Shown one piece after another: positions 8,786-17,755 of a stretch of DNA of 64,000 bases. The translations under genes were made by a program, and so were the position numbers. The notes beneath the pieces are model-generated. The model did not search any database. It had not been told where the DNA came from and was given only the letters and a program-made list of their open reading frames with translations. Position 1 is the stretch's first letter; each line of letters begins with the position of its first letter. This DNA comes from Paenibacillus sp. FSL K6-3182. GTDB lineage: Bacteria > Bacillota > Bacilli > Paenibacillales > Paenibacillaceae. The stretch spans positions 2,103,501 through 2,167,500 of the forward strand of contig NZ_CP150265.1 of the NCBI RefSeq assembly GCF_037976325.1. Direction: 5' to 3'.

Positions 8786-9104
8786 CAGCCGTTTACGCTT
8801 GAAATATAAGATTGAAAATAGCTGATCATATTCATAAGAATCTTATATTTCTACGCGAAACGAAGCTTACACTATTTAGACGGTTTCAGCCGTTACGCTT
8901 GAAATATAAGAATGAAAATAGCTGATCATTTTCATAAAAAGCTTATATTTCTACGCGAAACGAGCCTACACTATTTAGACGGTTTCAGCCGTTTACGCTT
9001 GAAATATAAGGATGAAAATAGCTGATTATTTTCATAAGAATCTTATATTTCTACGCGAAACGAGCTTACACTATTTTGACGGTTTCAGCCGTTTACGCTT
9101 GAAA
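8786..9104 (+). repeat. Three ~100-bp tandem repeats plus a partial fourth, upstream of lonB
   Basis: Units run 8786-8886 (101 bp), 8887-8985 (99 bp) and 8986-9085 (100 bp), and the first 19 bases recur at 9086-9104. Each unit has four parts: CAGCCGTTTACGCTTG; a hairpin whose outer arms are AAATATAAG and CTTATATTT and inner arms TGAAAAT and ATTTTCA; CGCGAAACGA; and an ACTATTTAGACGGTTT tail. Changes between units preserve most of the stem pairing. The partial copy runs straight into the lonB ribosome binding site (GAAAGGAG). Confidence 0.9.
8991..9020 (+). promoter_or_regulatory. Possible sigma-F-like promoter inside the third lonB repeat
   Basis: GTTTA, 15 bases, then GATGAAAATA resembles the sigma-F pattern (GHATR, N15, GGHNANAHTR) with one mismatch in each box. 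Units 1 and 2 carry poorer versions. B. subtilis lonB is sigma-F dependent. Visual match only. Confidence 0.3.
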
Positions 9105-9118
9105 GGAGCGGATTACTA

Positions 9119-10822
9119 ATGAGTTTAAGTGTTGTATTAATGTTGATTCAAGTGTTTTTTGCAGTTGTTATCGGCTTGTATTTCTGGAATTTGCTGCGCA
9201 ATCAGAAGACGAACCGCTCGGCCGTTGATCGCGAGTCTCGCAAGGAGATGGACAAGCTCAGAAAGCTTAGGAGTGTATCGCTTACGAAGCCTCTATCGGA
9301 GAAGACAAGGCCGCAAGCGATGCAGGACATTGTTGGCCAACGTGACGGTCTGCGTGCCTTAAAGGCGGCGCTGTGCAGCGCAAACCCTCAGCATGTTATC
9401 ATTTATGGCCCTCCAGGTGTTGGGAAGACCGCTGCGGCGCGTGTCGTGCTGGAGGAAGCCAAAAAAAATCCTTCCTCGCCGTTTTTGCCTGAAGCGAAAT
9501 TTACAGAGATCGATGCGACTACCGCTAGGTTTGATGAGCGCGGAATAGCTGATCCGTTAATCGGCTCGGTTCATGATCCTATTTATCAAGGTGCAGGTGC
9601 GATGGGGGTAGCAGGTATTCCTCAACCTAAGCCAGGCGCTGTGACGAAGGCACATGGCGGGATCTTGTTTATTGACGAAATAGGTGAATTGCATCCGATT
9701 CAAATGAATAAATTATTAAAGGTACTGGAAGATCGTAAAGTGTTTCTGGAGAGCGCGTATTATAATTCGGAGGATTCGAATATACCAGTGTATATTCATG
9801 ATATTTTCCAAAACGGCCTGCCTGCTGATTTCCGTCTAGTCGGTGCAACAACACGCTCGCCGCAGGAAATTCCGCCAGCTATCCGTTCGCGCTGCATGGA
9901 GGTGTTTTTTCGTCCGCTGCTTGCTGAGGAGATTGGCTTAGTAGCAGAAAACGCAGTGAAAAAAATCGGCTTTGCACCATGTCCTGAAGCGATCGATGTC
10001 GTCAAGCGATATGCGACGAACGGACGCGAAGCGGTAAACGTCATTCAGCTGGCTGCGGGTGTAGCTCTATCCGAAAAAAGGGACAGCATCGCTGCGGGCG
10101 ATATTGAATGGGTTGTGAACAGCAGTCAAATTCCGCCGCGCCCTGATCGCAAGGTGCCGGATGCACCGCAAATCGGTTTCGTAAATGGCCTTGCTGTATA
10201 TGGTCCAAATATGGGCACGCTGCTCGAAATCGAAGTAAGCGCAATTCCTGCTGCTTCTGGCAAAGGTCTGTTTACAATAACAGGCGTTGTAGACGAGGAA
10301 GAACTTGGCGGAGGATCGCGGACGTTAAGAAGAAAAAGTATGGCAAAGGGCTCAGTCGAAAACGTAATTACAGTTTTGAGACGTATCGGGCTTAATCCGC
10401 AGGACTTTGACTTGCATATCAACTTCCCTGGCGGTACGCCGATTGATGGCCCTTCTGCCGGCATTGCGATGGCAACAGCTATTACATCAGCAATAAAAGG
10501 CATTCCAATTGACAATAAACTGGCCATGACAGGTGAAGTTGGCATACATGGAAACGTAAAACCTGTTGGCGGCGTATTAGCTAAAGTTGAGGCAGCTTTC
10601 CAAGCTGGCGCTAAAACAGTCATTATCCCGAGGGAGAACTGGCAAGCGATTTTTGCAGACTTGGAAGGTCTTAAGGTCATTCCTGTCGAAAAGGTGGAAG
10701 AAGTGTTCAAGTTTGTGTTCCCAGATACTGAAGTGTCCCCTGTGCGGGTCGAAGCTCCGCTTGGAACCGATCTTTTTATCGCTTCAGCCGTTCCGTATTT
10801 GCAGGCTGATTCCGTAGAATGA
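9119..10822 (+). CDS. lonB: LonB-type ATP-dependent serine protease
   Basis: A 567-residue Lon relative lacking the long LonA N-terminal domain. It starts with one hydrophobic segment (residues about 4-25), so it is probably membrane tethered. An AAA+ domain follows with Walker A GPPGVGKT near residue 99 and Walker B ILFIDEIGE near 182. The C-terminal Lon protease domain has Ser446 in GPSAGIAM and Lys489 in GGVLAKVEA, the Ser-Lys dyad. In B. subtilis lonB precedes lonA and is expressed in the forespore under sigma-F. The ATG has a good site, AAAGGAG, formed at the end of a tandem repeat array. Spacing to lon is 37 bases, so the two may be co-transcribed in part. Confidence 0.95.
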   Translation: MSLSVVLMLIQVFFAVVIGLYFWNLLRNQKTNRSAVDRESRKEMDKLRKLRSVSLTKPLSEKTRPQAMQDIVGQRDGLRALKAALCSANPQHVIIYGPPGVGKTAAARVVLEEAKKNPSSPFLPEAKFTEIDATTARFDERGIADPLIGSVHDPIYQGAGAMGVAGIPQPKPGAVTKAHGGILFIDEIGELHPIQMNKLLKVLEDRKVFLESAYYNSEDSNIPVYIHDIFQNGLPADFRLVGATTRSPQEIPPAIRSRCMEVFFRPLLAEEIGLVAENAVKKIGFAPCPEAIDVVKRYATNGREAVNVIQLAAGVALSEKRDSIAAGDIEWVVNSSQIPPRPDRKVPDAPQIGFVNGLAVYGPNMGTLLEIEVSAIPAASGKGLFTITGVVDEEELGGGSRTLRRKSMAKGSVENVITVLRRIGLNPQDFDLHINFPGGTPIDGPSAGIAMATAITSAIKGIPIDNKLAMTGEVGIHGNVKPVGGVLAKVEAAFQAGAKTVIIPRENWQAIFADLEGLKVIPVEKVEEVFKFVFPDTEVSPVRVEAPLGTDLFIASAVPYLQADSVE

Positions 10823-10859
10823 TAAACTAGGGTAGACGTTAACAATTGGAGGTGCTGGT

Positions 10860-13229
10860 GTGGGACCTAGTAAATCGAAAGGTCGTCGGCTGCCCTTGCT
10901 TCCGCTTAGAGGGCTACTCGTTTATCCCAGCATGGTGCTCCACCTTGATGTGGGTAGGGACAAATCGGTTCGAGCGTTAGAACGCTCGATGGTCGAAGAT
11001 CATATGATATTGCTTTGTTCACAGTCTGAAGTGAACATTGAGGAGCCGACTGAGGAAGATATATATAAAGTTGGCACCATAGCAAAAGTAAGGCAAATGC
11101 TAAAGCTGCCTAACGGCACGATCCGTGTGCTGGTGGAAGGCGTATCGCGTGCTGAGATTTTGGACTATTTGCCGAACGACGAGTTTTATGAAGTATCTGT
11201 AAAAGAATTGCCGGAGCAGGAGACGGATGATCCTGAAGTCGATGCGCTTATGCGCTCTGTCTTGAACCAATTCGAGCATTATATTTCATTATCGAAGAAG
11301 GTTACGCCTGAAACCTATGCGGCGGTTTCCGACATTGATGATCCGGGCCGCCTTGCGGATGTCATTACGAGCCATCTTTCGCTGAAAATCAAGGATAAGC
11401 AGGATATTCTTGAAACCGTAGATGTCGGAGCTCGACTAGAGAAGCTGCTCGACATCTTGAACAACGAGCGCGAAGTGCTGGAGCTCGAGCGCAAAATAAA
11501 CCAACGCGTCAAGAAACAGATGGAAAAGACGCAAAAGGAATATTATTTGCGCGAGCAAATGAAGGCGATCCAGAAGGAGCTCGGAGAGAAGGAAGGCCGT
11601 GCTGGCGAGGTCGAGGAGCTGCGTGCGCAGCTGGCCGAGGCAGGCGTGCCTGAACTCGTGAAAGAGAAGATCGAGAAGGAAATTGATCGACTCGAGAAAA
11701 TGCCGTCCACCTCTGCAGAAGGCGGCGTCATTCGCAATTATATCGATTGGCTGCTTTCTTTGCCTTGGAGCAAAACGACCGAAGATGATTTGAGCTTGAG
11801 CAAGGCAGAAGCGATTCTTAATGATGACCATTATGGTCTAGAGAAGCCGAAAGAGCGGGTGCTTGAATATTTGGCGGTTCAGAAGCTAGTCAAGCAGCTT
11901 AAGGGTCCAATCCTTTGCTTGGTAGGTCCGCCGGGTGTTGGTAAAACCTCGCTTGCCCGTTCGATTGCCAAGTCGCTTGGCCGTAAGTTTGTGCGTATCT
12001 CGCTTGGCGGTGTGCGCGATGAAGCGGAAATCCGCGGTCACAGGCGGACTTATGTAGGCGCTATGCCAGGCAGAATTATTCAAGGCATGAAAACAGCAGG
12101 CTCTTCAAACCCTGTATTTTTGCTGGATGAGATTGACAAAATGGCGATGGATTTCCGTGGAGATCCAGCTTCAGCACTTCTAGAAGTGCTCGATCCTGAA
12201 CAAAACAACACGTTCAGCGATCATTATGTAGAAGTGCCATTTGATCTATCTAATGTGATGTTCGTAACGACCGCGAATGCGATGCACAATATTCCTCGTC
12301 CGCTGCTTGATCGGATGGAGGTCTTGTATATTCCAGGATATACGGAGCTTGAGAAGCTGCAAATCGGAAATCGTTATCTATTGCCGAAGCAGAAAAAGGA
12401 ACATGGCTTGACCGAGGAGCAGCTCATTGTCTCGCAAGAGGTATTGCTCCAGTTGATTAGGGAATATACGAGGGAATCCGGCGTTCGTAATTTAGAGCAG
12501 CAAATTGCAGCAGTGTGCCGTAAGGCAGCGAAACGATTTGTTGCAAATGAGCAAACGGAATCCACCGAGCCATTTGAAGTTACGAGTGAGGAGCTCAAGG
12601 AATTGCTGGGCCCTTCGAAGTTCCGTTATGGCCTAGCTGAGAGCGAGAATCAGATCGGAGCGGTGACTGGTCTTGCGTGGACTGAAGTAGGCGGGGATAC
12701 GCTTGTCATTGAAGTCACAGTAATGCCGGGTAGCGGAAAACTAACGTTAACTGGTAAACTAGGTGATGTCATGAAGGAATCTGCTCAAGCGGCATTCAGT
12801 TATACACGCTCGAAAGCGATTGAGCTGGGCATTGACCCAAGCTTTCATGAGAAAAATGATATTCATATTCATATTCCAGAGGGTGCGATTCCAAAGGATG
12901 GTCCATCAGCCGGCATTACGATTGCAACAGCGCTTATCTCCGCGCTTACAAACCGCTATGTGGATAAGGAAGTGGCGATGACGGGCGAAATTACGCTCAG
13001 AGGCCGCGTGCTTCCGATTGGCGGTTTGAAGGAAAAATCGCTGGCAGCACATCGTGCAGGCATTCGCAAAATATTGTTGCCGAAAGAAAATGAACGGGAT
13101 CTAGGGGATATTCCCGATAGCGTACGACATGATATGCAATTTTTTCCTGTCAGTCATATGGATGAAGTGCTGCAGCATGCGTTGCTTCCGGTTCAAACGG
13201 AAGAGAAAGCAGGTACAACGATTTTATGA
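10860..13229 (+). CDS. lon: ATP-dependent protease Lon (LonA)
   Basis: LonA degrades misfolded and regulatory proteins in the cytosol. The 789 residues show an N-terminal substrate-binding domain (starting [12 protein letters not shown]), a coiled-coil section near 190-260, and an AAA+ module with Walker [10 protein letters not shown] near residue 359 and Walker [10 protein letters not shown]. The C-terminal protease domain carries Ser683 in DGPSAGI and Lys726 in GGLKEKS. The start is GTG at 10860 with GGAGGTG upstream. The stop codon overlaps the engB start (ATGA), giving translational coupling. Members of this family are often heat induced, but no CtsR or HrcA operator was seen between lonB and lon. 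Confidence 0.98.
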   Translation: MGPSKSKGRRLPLLPLRGLLVYPSMVLHLDVGRDKSVRALERSMVEDHMILLCSQSEVNIEEPTEEDIYKVGTIAKVRQMLKLPNGTIRVLVEGVSRAEILDYLPNDEFYEVSVKELPEQETDDPEVDALMRSVLNQFEHYISLSKKVTPETYAAVSDIDDPGRLADVITSHLSLKIKDKQDILETVDVGARLEKLLDILNNEREVLELERKINQRVKKQMEKTQKEYYLREQMKAIQKELGEKEGRAGEVEELRAQLAEAGVPELVKEKIEKEIDRLEKMPSTSAEGGVIRNYIDWLLSLPWSKTTEDDLSLSKAEAILNDDHYGLEKPKERVLEYLAVQKLVKQLKGPILCLVGPPGVGKTSLARSIAKSLGRKFVRISLGGVRDEAEIRGHRRTYVGAMPGRIIQGMKTAGSSNPVFLLDEIDKMAMDFRGDPASALLEVLDPEQNNTFSDHYVEVPFDLSNVMFVTTANAMHNIPRPLLDRMEVLYIPGYTELEKLQIGNRYLLPKQKKEHGLTEEQLIVSQEVLLQLIREYTRESGVRNLEQQIAAVCRKAAKRFVANEQTESTEPFEVTSEELKELLGPSKFRYGLAESENQIGAVTGLAWTEVGGDTLVIEVTVMPGSGKLTLTGKLGDVMKESAQAAFSYTRSKAIELGIDPSFHEKNDIHIHIPEGAIPKDGPSAGITIATALISALTNRYVDKEVAMTGEITLRGRVLPIGGLKEKSLAAHRAGIRKILLPKENERDLGDIPDSVRHDMQFFPVSHMDEVLQHALLPVQTEEKAGTTIL

Positions 13230-13813
13230 AAATTACACAAGCAGAATTCATCATCAGCGCAGTAAAACCACATCAATACCCAGAGGACGCCTTGCCAGAG
13301 ATAGCTCTGGCAGGGCGTTCGAATGTCGGAAAATCTTCATTGATCAATAAACTTATTTTACGCAAAAACTTAGCTAGAACGAGCTCGCAGCCAGGCAAAA
13401 CGCAGCAGCTTAATTACTACCGCGTGAATGACCTTATTTATTTGGTTGATTTTCCGGGGTATGGCTATGCTAAGGTTTCGAAAACTCAGCGCTTGCAGTT
13501 TGGCGAAATGATTGAACGTTATATCCGTGACCGCGAGCCGCTTAAGCTTCAGCTTCTGGTTATCGATATTCGTCATGAGCCGTCTCTGCTCGATCAGCAA
13601 ATGTACAAATGGCTGAAGCATTATGAAATCCCAACATGTGTCGTTGCGACCAAGGCGGATAAAATTCCGAAGTCGAAATGGGACAAGCATATTAAAATGA
13701 TCAAAAAAACGCTTGAAGTCGACCCAAGCGATTCCGTTGTATTATTCTCGTCTGAATTAGGGCTTGGACGCGAGCAACTATGGGACATCATAACCGAAGC
13801 GATTGCTACATGA
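13226..13813 (+). CDS. engB: Ribosome biogenesis GTP-binding protein EngB/YsxC
   Basis: A 195-residue essential GTPase that helps assemble the 50S subunit. The G1 motif GRSNVGKSS is at residues 30-38, G3 DFPGYGYA near residue 72, and G4 TKAD near residue 142. Length and motifs fit YihA/YsxC. It overlaps the lon stop codon by four bases, as in B. subtilis where lonA and ysxC are adjacent. Confidence 0.97.
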   Translation: MKITQAEFIISAVKPHQYPEDALPEIALAGRSNVGKSSLINKLILRKNLARTSSQPGKTQQLNYYRVNDLIYLVDFPGYGYAKVSKTQRLQFGEMIERYIRDREPLKLQLLVIDIRHEPSLLDQQMYKWLKHYEIPTCVVATKADKIPKSKWDKHIKMIKKTLEVDPSDSVVLFSSELGLGREQLWDIITEAIAT

Positions 13814-14025
13814 GGTAGCAAGACCAGCAAGTTATTCTATAAAGCAGAGGATTTAGTGAAATAGTCGGCTTTCTTCGTGAATTCTACCGTTATTTTGTGG
13901 AATATGCGAGAATATCGGGGATGAACGACAGGAATAAAATGATAAGATCACGTATAATATACTTAAGCAACAAGACCAGAGTTAAAGACCAAAGCGTGCA
14001 AGTTCAAAGAATTGAGGAGATTTTT

Positions 14026-14616
14026 ATGGCTAAGCGGCTAGCCACAGAGTATGTAAATGCCAAACTGCAATTGACGAATGAAGAGATGGCTGAGTTTATC
14101 CGTTCATTTGAAGAGCAACAAATACACCTTCAGGTGTTGGTGCTTGACAATGGGAATCAGGAGCTCGTTCTCGAAGATGTAGCAGGGAGGGAAGAAGTCC
14201 GACTGACCTTTGAACGTCAACAAGACTATTACGTGTGCGTATTATCTTGCCGTCTTGTGCAACCGAGGCTGACCAATGCTATGCGAAAAGCTCTTTCAGC
14301 TTTCCGCGGCAACGCGATCGTCAACCGAATCTACAGTCATTATACGATGATCTATCATTATAAGAATGGTTCCGTTCACCAAATTGTCGAAAGCTCGAGC
14401 ACAGGGGAGCGCATTGTATTCGAATTCAAGGATACACTTGGCCAACTGGAGCGTGTGTTCCAAAGTCGTTTGATCGAGCGGGAAATCGGATTGTTAAGCA
14501 ATGCAGTCAATGAATTGCTAGATCTTCGCAACCAAACGAAGGATGCTGAAGAAATTAGCAAAATCGATGAGCGTTTAACCGATCTAACTCGCAAGCTCTT
14601 CATTCTTGAAGCTTAA
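14026..14616 (+). CDS. Conserved-looking hypothetical protein between engB and hemA
   Basis: I do not recognise this 196-residue protein. It is soluble and basic-acidic mixed, with no signal peptide. The first two thirds look like a mixed alpha/beta domain (LQVLVLDNGNQELVLEDV, then YYVCVLSCRL). The last 60 residues are a charged helix likely to form a coiled coil (heptad-like leucines from about 135). The ATG at 14026 is chosen because GAGGAGA lies 8 bases upstream; an earlier in-frame ATG at 13897 has no such site. A terminator follows directly. It is flanked by unrelated housekeeping genes, so context gives no clear role. Confidence 0.75.
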   Translation: MAKRLATEYVNAKLQLTNEEMAEFIRSFEEQQIHLQVLVLDNGNQELVLEDVAGREEVRLTFERQQDYYVCVLSCRLVQPRLTNAMRKALSAFRGNAIVNRIYSHYTMIYHYKNGSVHQIVESSSTGERIVFEFKDTLGQLERVFQSRLIEREIGLLSNAVNELLDLRNQTKDAEEISKIDERLTDLTRKLFILEA

Positions 14617-14637
14617 TACATGTAGGAAATCTTGATT

Positions 14638-14669
14638 AAAGAGGCTGCTTTTGCAGCCTCTTTTTTTTG
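14638..14669 (+). terminator. Terminator after the hypothetical gene
   Basis: AAAGAGGCTGC pairs with GCAGCCTCTTT over a TTTT loop, followed by a run of T. Confidence 0.9.
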
Positions 14670-14787
14670 TTTTCAAAATATTGCATCTATGAATTTTGCA
14701 ACATTTTGCGTGTTTAAGCAGTTAGTATCAGGGTAAGGCGAGTGGATGGCATCTTAGTATTTTTATACAACAAGGAGATGAATAGGA

Positions 14788-15471
14788 ATGAATCAAACCA
14801 AACGATTTAAACAGTTTGCTATCGGAATATCATTTGCGATCGCATTATCTTTAACAGCGTGCAGCAATAAGGATACAGGAGCAGATCAAGTGCCGCCGCT
14901 GGCAACAGAGATGCCGAGCAATCAGCCAGAGACAAGTACACCGGCCTCACCGGACACCAAGCCAAGCGTCCCGCCTTCTGAACAGCCTAATGAGCAACCA
15001 GGCGGTAATGGCGCTGAGGAGCCGTCTAGCGGCTCTGAGGCCGGAGAAACGATCAGCTCAGTCTACGCACTTGCGAAGGAAGGCAAAGTTCCAGGCTCCG
15101 ATTATGCTGCCCATATCGCATTATATGATGATATAGAGAAAAAGTGGGGCAAGCCTGATACCAACGAATCCGCTGGGAAAGGGATGTACGCTGCCTACAA
15201 AGATAAAGGGATTACATTTGGATACAACAAAGGCATGCTTGTTTATGATGTAAGATCTTACTCGAAAAAGCTTCAAGGCATTACATTGAAAGACATAGAG
15301 ATCGCGCTTGGGTCTGCTGATGAAAAAACGGTTAACGGTACGGATGACATTTATACCTATGAGGTCAATAAACAATATCAGCTTAAATTTATTTTAGCTG
15401 AAGCAACTGGCAAGGTGGATCACATCTCTGTATACAGTCCGCAGGACGCAAAAAATAATATGGCGGGATGA
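14788..15471 (+). CDS. Predicted lipoprotein, DUF4309/YjgB-like
   Basis: A 227-residue exported lipoprotein. It has a basic N-terminus, a hydrophobic stretch and the lipobox LTAC with Cys25. A Pro/Ser/Glu-rich linker (about residues 35-85) comes next. The C-terminal globular part (about 90-220) has the pattern seen in DUF4309 proteins such as B. subtilis YjgB: repeated short strands, a KWGKPD turn and a closing VDHISVYSP. Function of that domain is unknown. The ATG at 14788 has AAGGAGATGAATAGG upstream. It is monocistronic between terminated genes. Confidence 0.7.
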   Translation: MNQTKRFKQFAIGISFAIALSLTACSNKDTGADQVPPLATEMPSNQPETSTPASPDTKPSVPPSEQPNEQPGGNGAEEPSSGSEAGETISSVYALAKEGKVPGSDYAAHIALYDDIEKKWGKPDTNESAGKGMYAAYKDKGITFGYNKGMLVYDVRSYSKKLQGITLKDIEIALGSADEKTVNGTDDIYTYEVNKQYQLKFILAEATGKVDHISVYSPQDAKNNMAG

Positions 15472-15636
15472 TCGCACAGCCCATTGCGAGATAAGCTTCA
15501 ACGTCATACATTGAAAACGGGGCTGGCAATGAAAGGTTATTTCCATCCTTTAGAAAAAAAGTATTGCAATTATCCCGGATAGATGTTATTTTTATTCTCG
15601 TTGAAAAGATTGTTGATGTTAATAATAGGAACCAGG

Positions 15637-15689
15637 ATTCACTCAGGACATTGTTATGTTGCGAGAGATTAATCCCTCGAGAAGTGAAT
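15637..15689 (+). promoter_or_regulatory. Possible structured leader of speD
   Basis: ATTCACT (15637-15643) pairs with AGTGAAT (15683-15689). Inside it CGAGAGATT and AATCCCTCG form a second, nearly complete stem. The structure is 63 bases upstream of the speD start. It matches no riboswitch I can name. Confidence 0.35.
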
Positions 15690-15752
15690 GACGTAGGTCC
15701 TAGCGGATGAAATTTTTCAAACATTTTATTCCTAGGAAGGGGGAACCGGAAG

Positions 15753-16151
15753 ATGGAATACTCAACTTTCGGAAGACACGTTGCTGTTGATACTTGGGGT
15801 GTAGACTTTGATCTACTGAACAGCGCTGAATTTTTGCAATCACACATGGTAGAGGCTGCAGAGGCTTGTGGTGCTACTGTATTGTCGGTTCAAGCCAAAC
15901 AATTCGATCCTCAAGGCGCAACTGTGCTCGTGCTGCTGTCGGAGAGTCACCTCTCGATTCATACGTATCCTGAGAGAGGTTTTGCTGCGCTTGATTGTTA
16001 TACTTGCGGCGAAACTGTAGATCCTCAGCTTGCGATCGACTACATGCTCGCTGTACTGAAGCCAAAAGCGACGTATGCGAAGAAGCTTGTACGCGGTATG
16101 GGCGAACTGCAAGTAGAAGAGCCAAAAATGAAACAAACTGAGCTCGTTTAA
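15753..16151 (+). CDS. speD: S-adenosylmethionine decarboxylase proenzyme
   Basis: SpeD makes decarboxylated AdoMet, the aminopropyl donor for spermidine. The 132-residue length fits the short bacterial class 1B enzyme. The autocleavage site is visible in LSESHLSIHTYPE: cleavage between Glu64 and Ser65 would turn Ser65 into the pyruvoyl cofactor, with His70 and Cys85 as the catalytic pair. The ATG has the site AGGAAGGGGG. It is alone: spermidine synthase is not in the window. A perfect 15-bp terminator hairpin follows. Confidence 0.97.
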   Translation: MEYSTFGRHVAVDTWGVDFDLLNSAEFLQSHMVEAAEACGATVLSVQAKQFDPQGATVLVLLSESHLSIHTYPERGFAALDCYTCGETVDPQLAIDYMLAVLKPKATYAKKLVRGMGELQVEEPKMKQTELV

Positions 16152-16177
16152 GAGCTTTAAAACTTATTGCTCATAGT

Positions 16178-16214
16178 GAAATAACCATGGATGGTATCCA
16201 TGGTTATTTCTTTG
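16178..16214 (+). terminator. Terminator after speD
   Basis: GAAATAACCATGGAT pairs perfectly with ATCCATGGTTATTTC over a 3-base loop. The T run is short, so it may be a weak terminator or bidirectional. Confidence 0.7.
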
Positions 16215-16287
16215 TAGTAAAAGGGAATAATGAGTCTGTACTTTTCAAATATTATTCATAAATGAACATTATCTGAATGTTTTACTA

Positions 16288-16296
16288 TGCTATAAT
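16288..16296 (+). promoter_or_regulatory. Extended -10 promoter for the hem operon
   Basis: TGC followed by TATAAT (16291-16296) is an extended -10. The -35 (TTATCT, spacer 16) is weak. The hemA start is 55 bases downstream. Confidence 0.55.
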
Positions 16297-16350
16297 TATC
16301 GATAACATCAATGCTTGATCGCTTAAAGAGAAGGAGGCAGGTGACCGCGC

Positions 16351-17733
16351 ATGCACATTATCGCAGTAGGACTGAATTACCGAACGGCTCCCGTAGAAGT
16401 AAGAGAACAATTTGCGTTCGCAGAACGGGATTTGCCGGAAGCATTAATACAGCTCATTCAGACACAAAGCATAATGGAATGTGTCATAGTAGCGACCTGC
16501 AATCGGACGGAGCTTTATGCAGTTGTAGACAGGCACCATCTATGCGGGCATTACATTCGAAGCTTTATGGAGAAGTGGTTTAAGCTGCCTAGGCAGAACT
16601 TCACCAACCATTTATATATGTATGAGGACGAAAAGGCGATTGATCATTTATTCCGTGTAACGAGCGGACTTGATTCCATGGTCATTGGCGAGACTCAAAT
16701 TTTGGGACAAGTAAAAACAGCTTTTCAGCTCGCACAGCAGCAGAAAACGACAGGTACAGTTTTTAATATGCTGTTTAAACAGGCGGTTACAATGGCCAAG
16801 CGTGCCCATTCCGAAACGTCGATCGGCGAATCTGCAGTTTCTGTGAGCTACGCTGCCGTTGAGCTTGGGAAACGGATTTTCGGACAATTCAACAAAAAAA
16901 CGGTTATGGTCATTGGTGCAGGTGAAACGGGCGAACTGACTGCCAAGCATCTGTACACGAATGGCGCAGATCGCGTCGTTGTTGTAAATCGCACCTATGA
17001 GCGGGCAACACAGCTGGCAGACAAATTTAACGGAATCGCATGGTCGATGGAAGAAGCAGTGGATAAGCTTCATGAAGCAGACATTATTATCAGCTCCACT
17101 GGCTCGAAAGAATACGTGTTAACGCGCAAACAGGTTGCAGAAGCTATGCAGCGTAGAAAAGCGAAGCCGCTCTTTATGATTGATATTGCGGTCCCGCGTG
17201 ATTTGGACCCTTCGATTGCTGCCGTTGATAATGTATTCTTGTATGATATTGATGATTTAGAGGGCATCGTGGAAAGCAATCTCGCGCATAGGCGTCAAGA
17301 GGCTGCCAAAATTGAAGCGATGATTACCGAAGAAATTGAAGTGTTCGAGCAGTGGTACAAAACGCTTGGCGTTGTTCCCCTTATTCGAACTTTGCAATCC
17401 AAAGCAGCAGGCATTCACGAGGAAACGATGAACAGCTTGACGAATAAATTGCCTGATCTCGGCGAGCATGAGCTTAAAGTAATCCGTAAGCTAACAAAAA
17501 GCATCGTTAACCAAATGATGCAGGATCCTATTTTACGAATTAAAGAAATGGCTGGCGAGAAGCGGGCAGACGAAGCGATGGATATGTTCGTTAAGCTGTT
17601 TGCACTCGAGGAAGATCTTGCTAAAGCGCGTCAAGCGGAGCTTGAAGCGGCAACAGATACTGTCGCTGCTGCAAAAAAGAAAAATGTTCAACCCCATGCA
17701 GCTGCGGCGGTATTAGCACCTATTACAAGGTAG
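16351..17733 (+). CDS. hemA: Glutamyl-tRNA reductase
   Basis: HemA reduces glutamyl-tRNA(Glu) to glutamate-1-semialdehyde, the first committed step of the C5 route to heme. The nucleophile Cys50 lies in VATCNRTE. The NADPH-binding domain has GAGETGELTAKHL near residue 190. A helical dimerisation tail follows, extended by an Ala/Lys-rich end. The 460 residues match the family. The start ATG follows AAGGAGGCAGGTG. It heads a tight operon with hemX, sirC, hemC, cobA/hemD, hemB and hemL. In B. subtilis HemX and heme control HemA levels; the same may hold here, as the next gene is hemX. Confidence 0.98.
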   Translation: MHIIAVGLNYRTAPVEVREQFAFAERDLPEALIQLIQTQSIMECVIVATCNRTELYAVVDRHHLCGHYIRSFMEKWFKLPRQNFTNHLYMYEDEKAIDHLFRVTSGLDSMVIGETQILGQVKTAFQLAQQQKTTGTVFNMLFKQAVTMAKRAHSETSIGESAVSVSYAAVELGKRIFGQFNKKTVMVIGAGETGELTAKHLYTNGADRVVVVNRTYERATQLADKFNGIAWSMEEAVDKLHEADIIISSTGSKEYVLTRKQVAEAMQRRKAKPLFMIDIAVPRDLDPSIAAVDNVFLYDIDDLEGIVESNLAHRRQEAAKIEAMITEEIEVFEQWYKTLGVVPLIRTLQSKAAGIHEETMNSLTNKLPDLGEHELKVIRKLTKSIVNQMMQDPILRIKEMAGEKRADEAMDMFVKLFALEEDLAKARQAELEAATDTVAAAKKKNVQPHAAAAVLAPITR

Positions 17734-17755
17734 AGGGCTGCTAGGTGGAGGAGCT

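Noticed and set aside
8786..9104. CRISPR array
   Set aside because: The units are ~100 bp, contiguous and alike over their full length, without variable spacers; no cas genes nearby.
10126..10845. 239-codon minus-strand open frame over lonB
   Set aside because: Antisense shadow of lonB, which has clear AAA+ and protease motifs.
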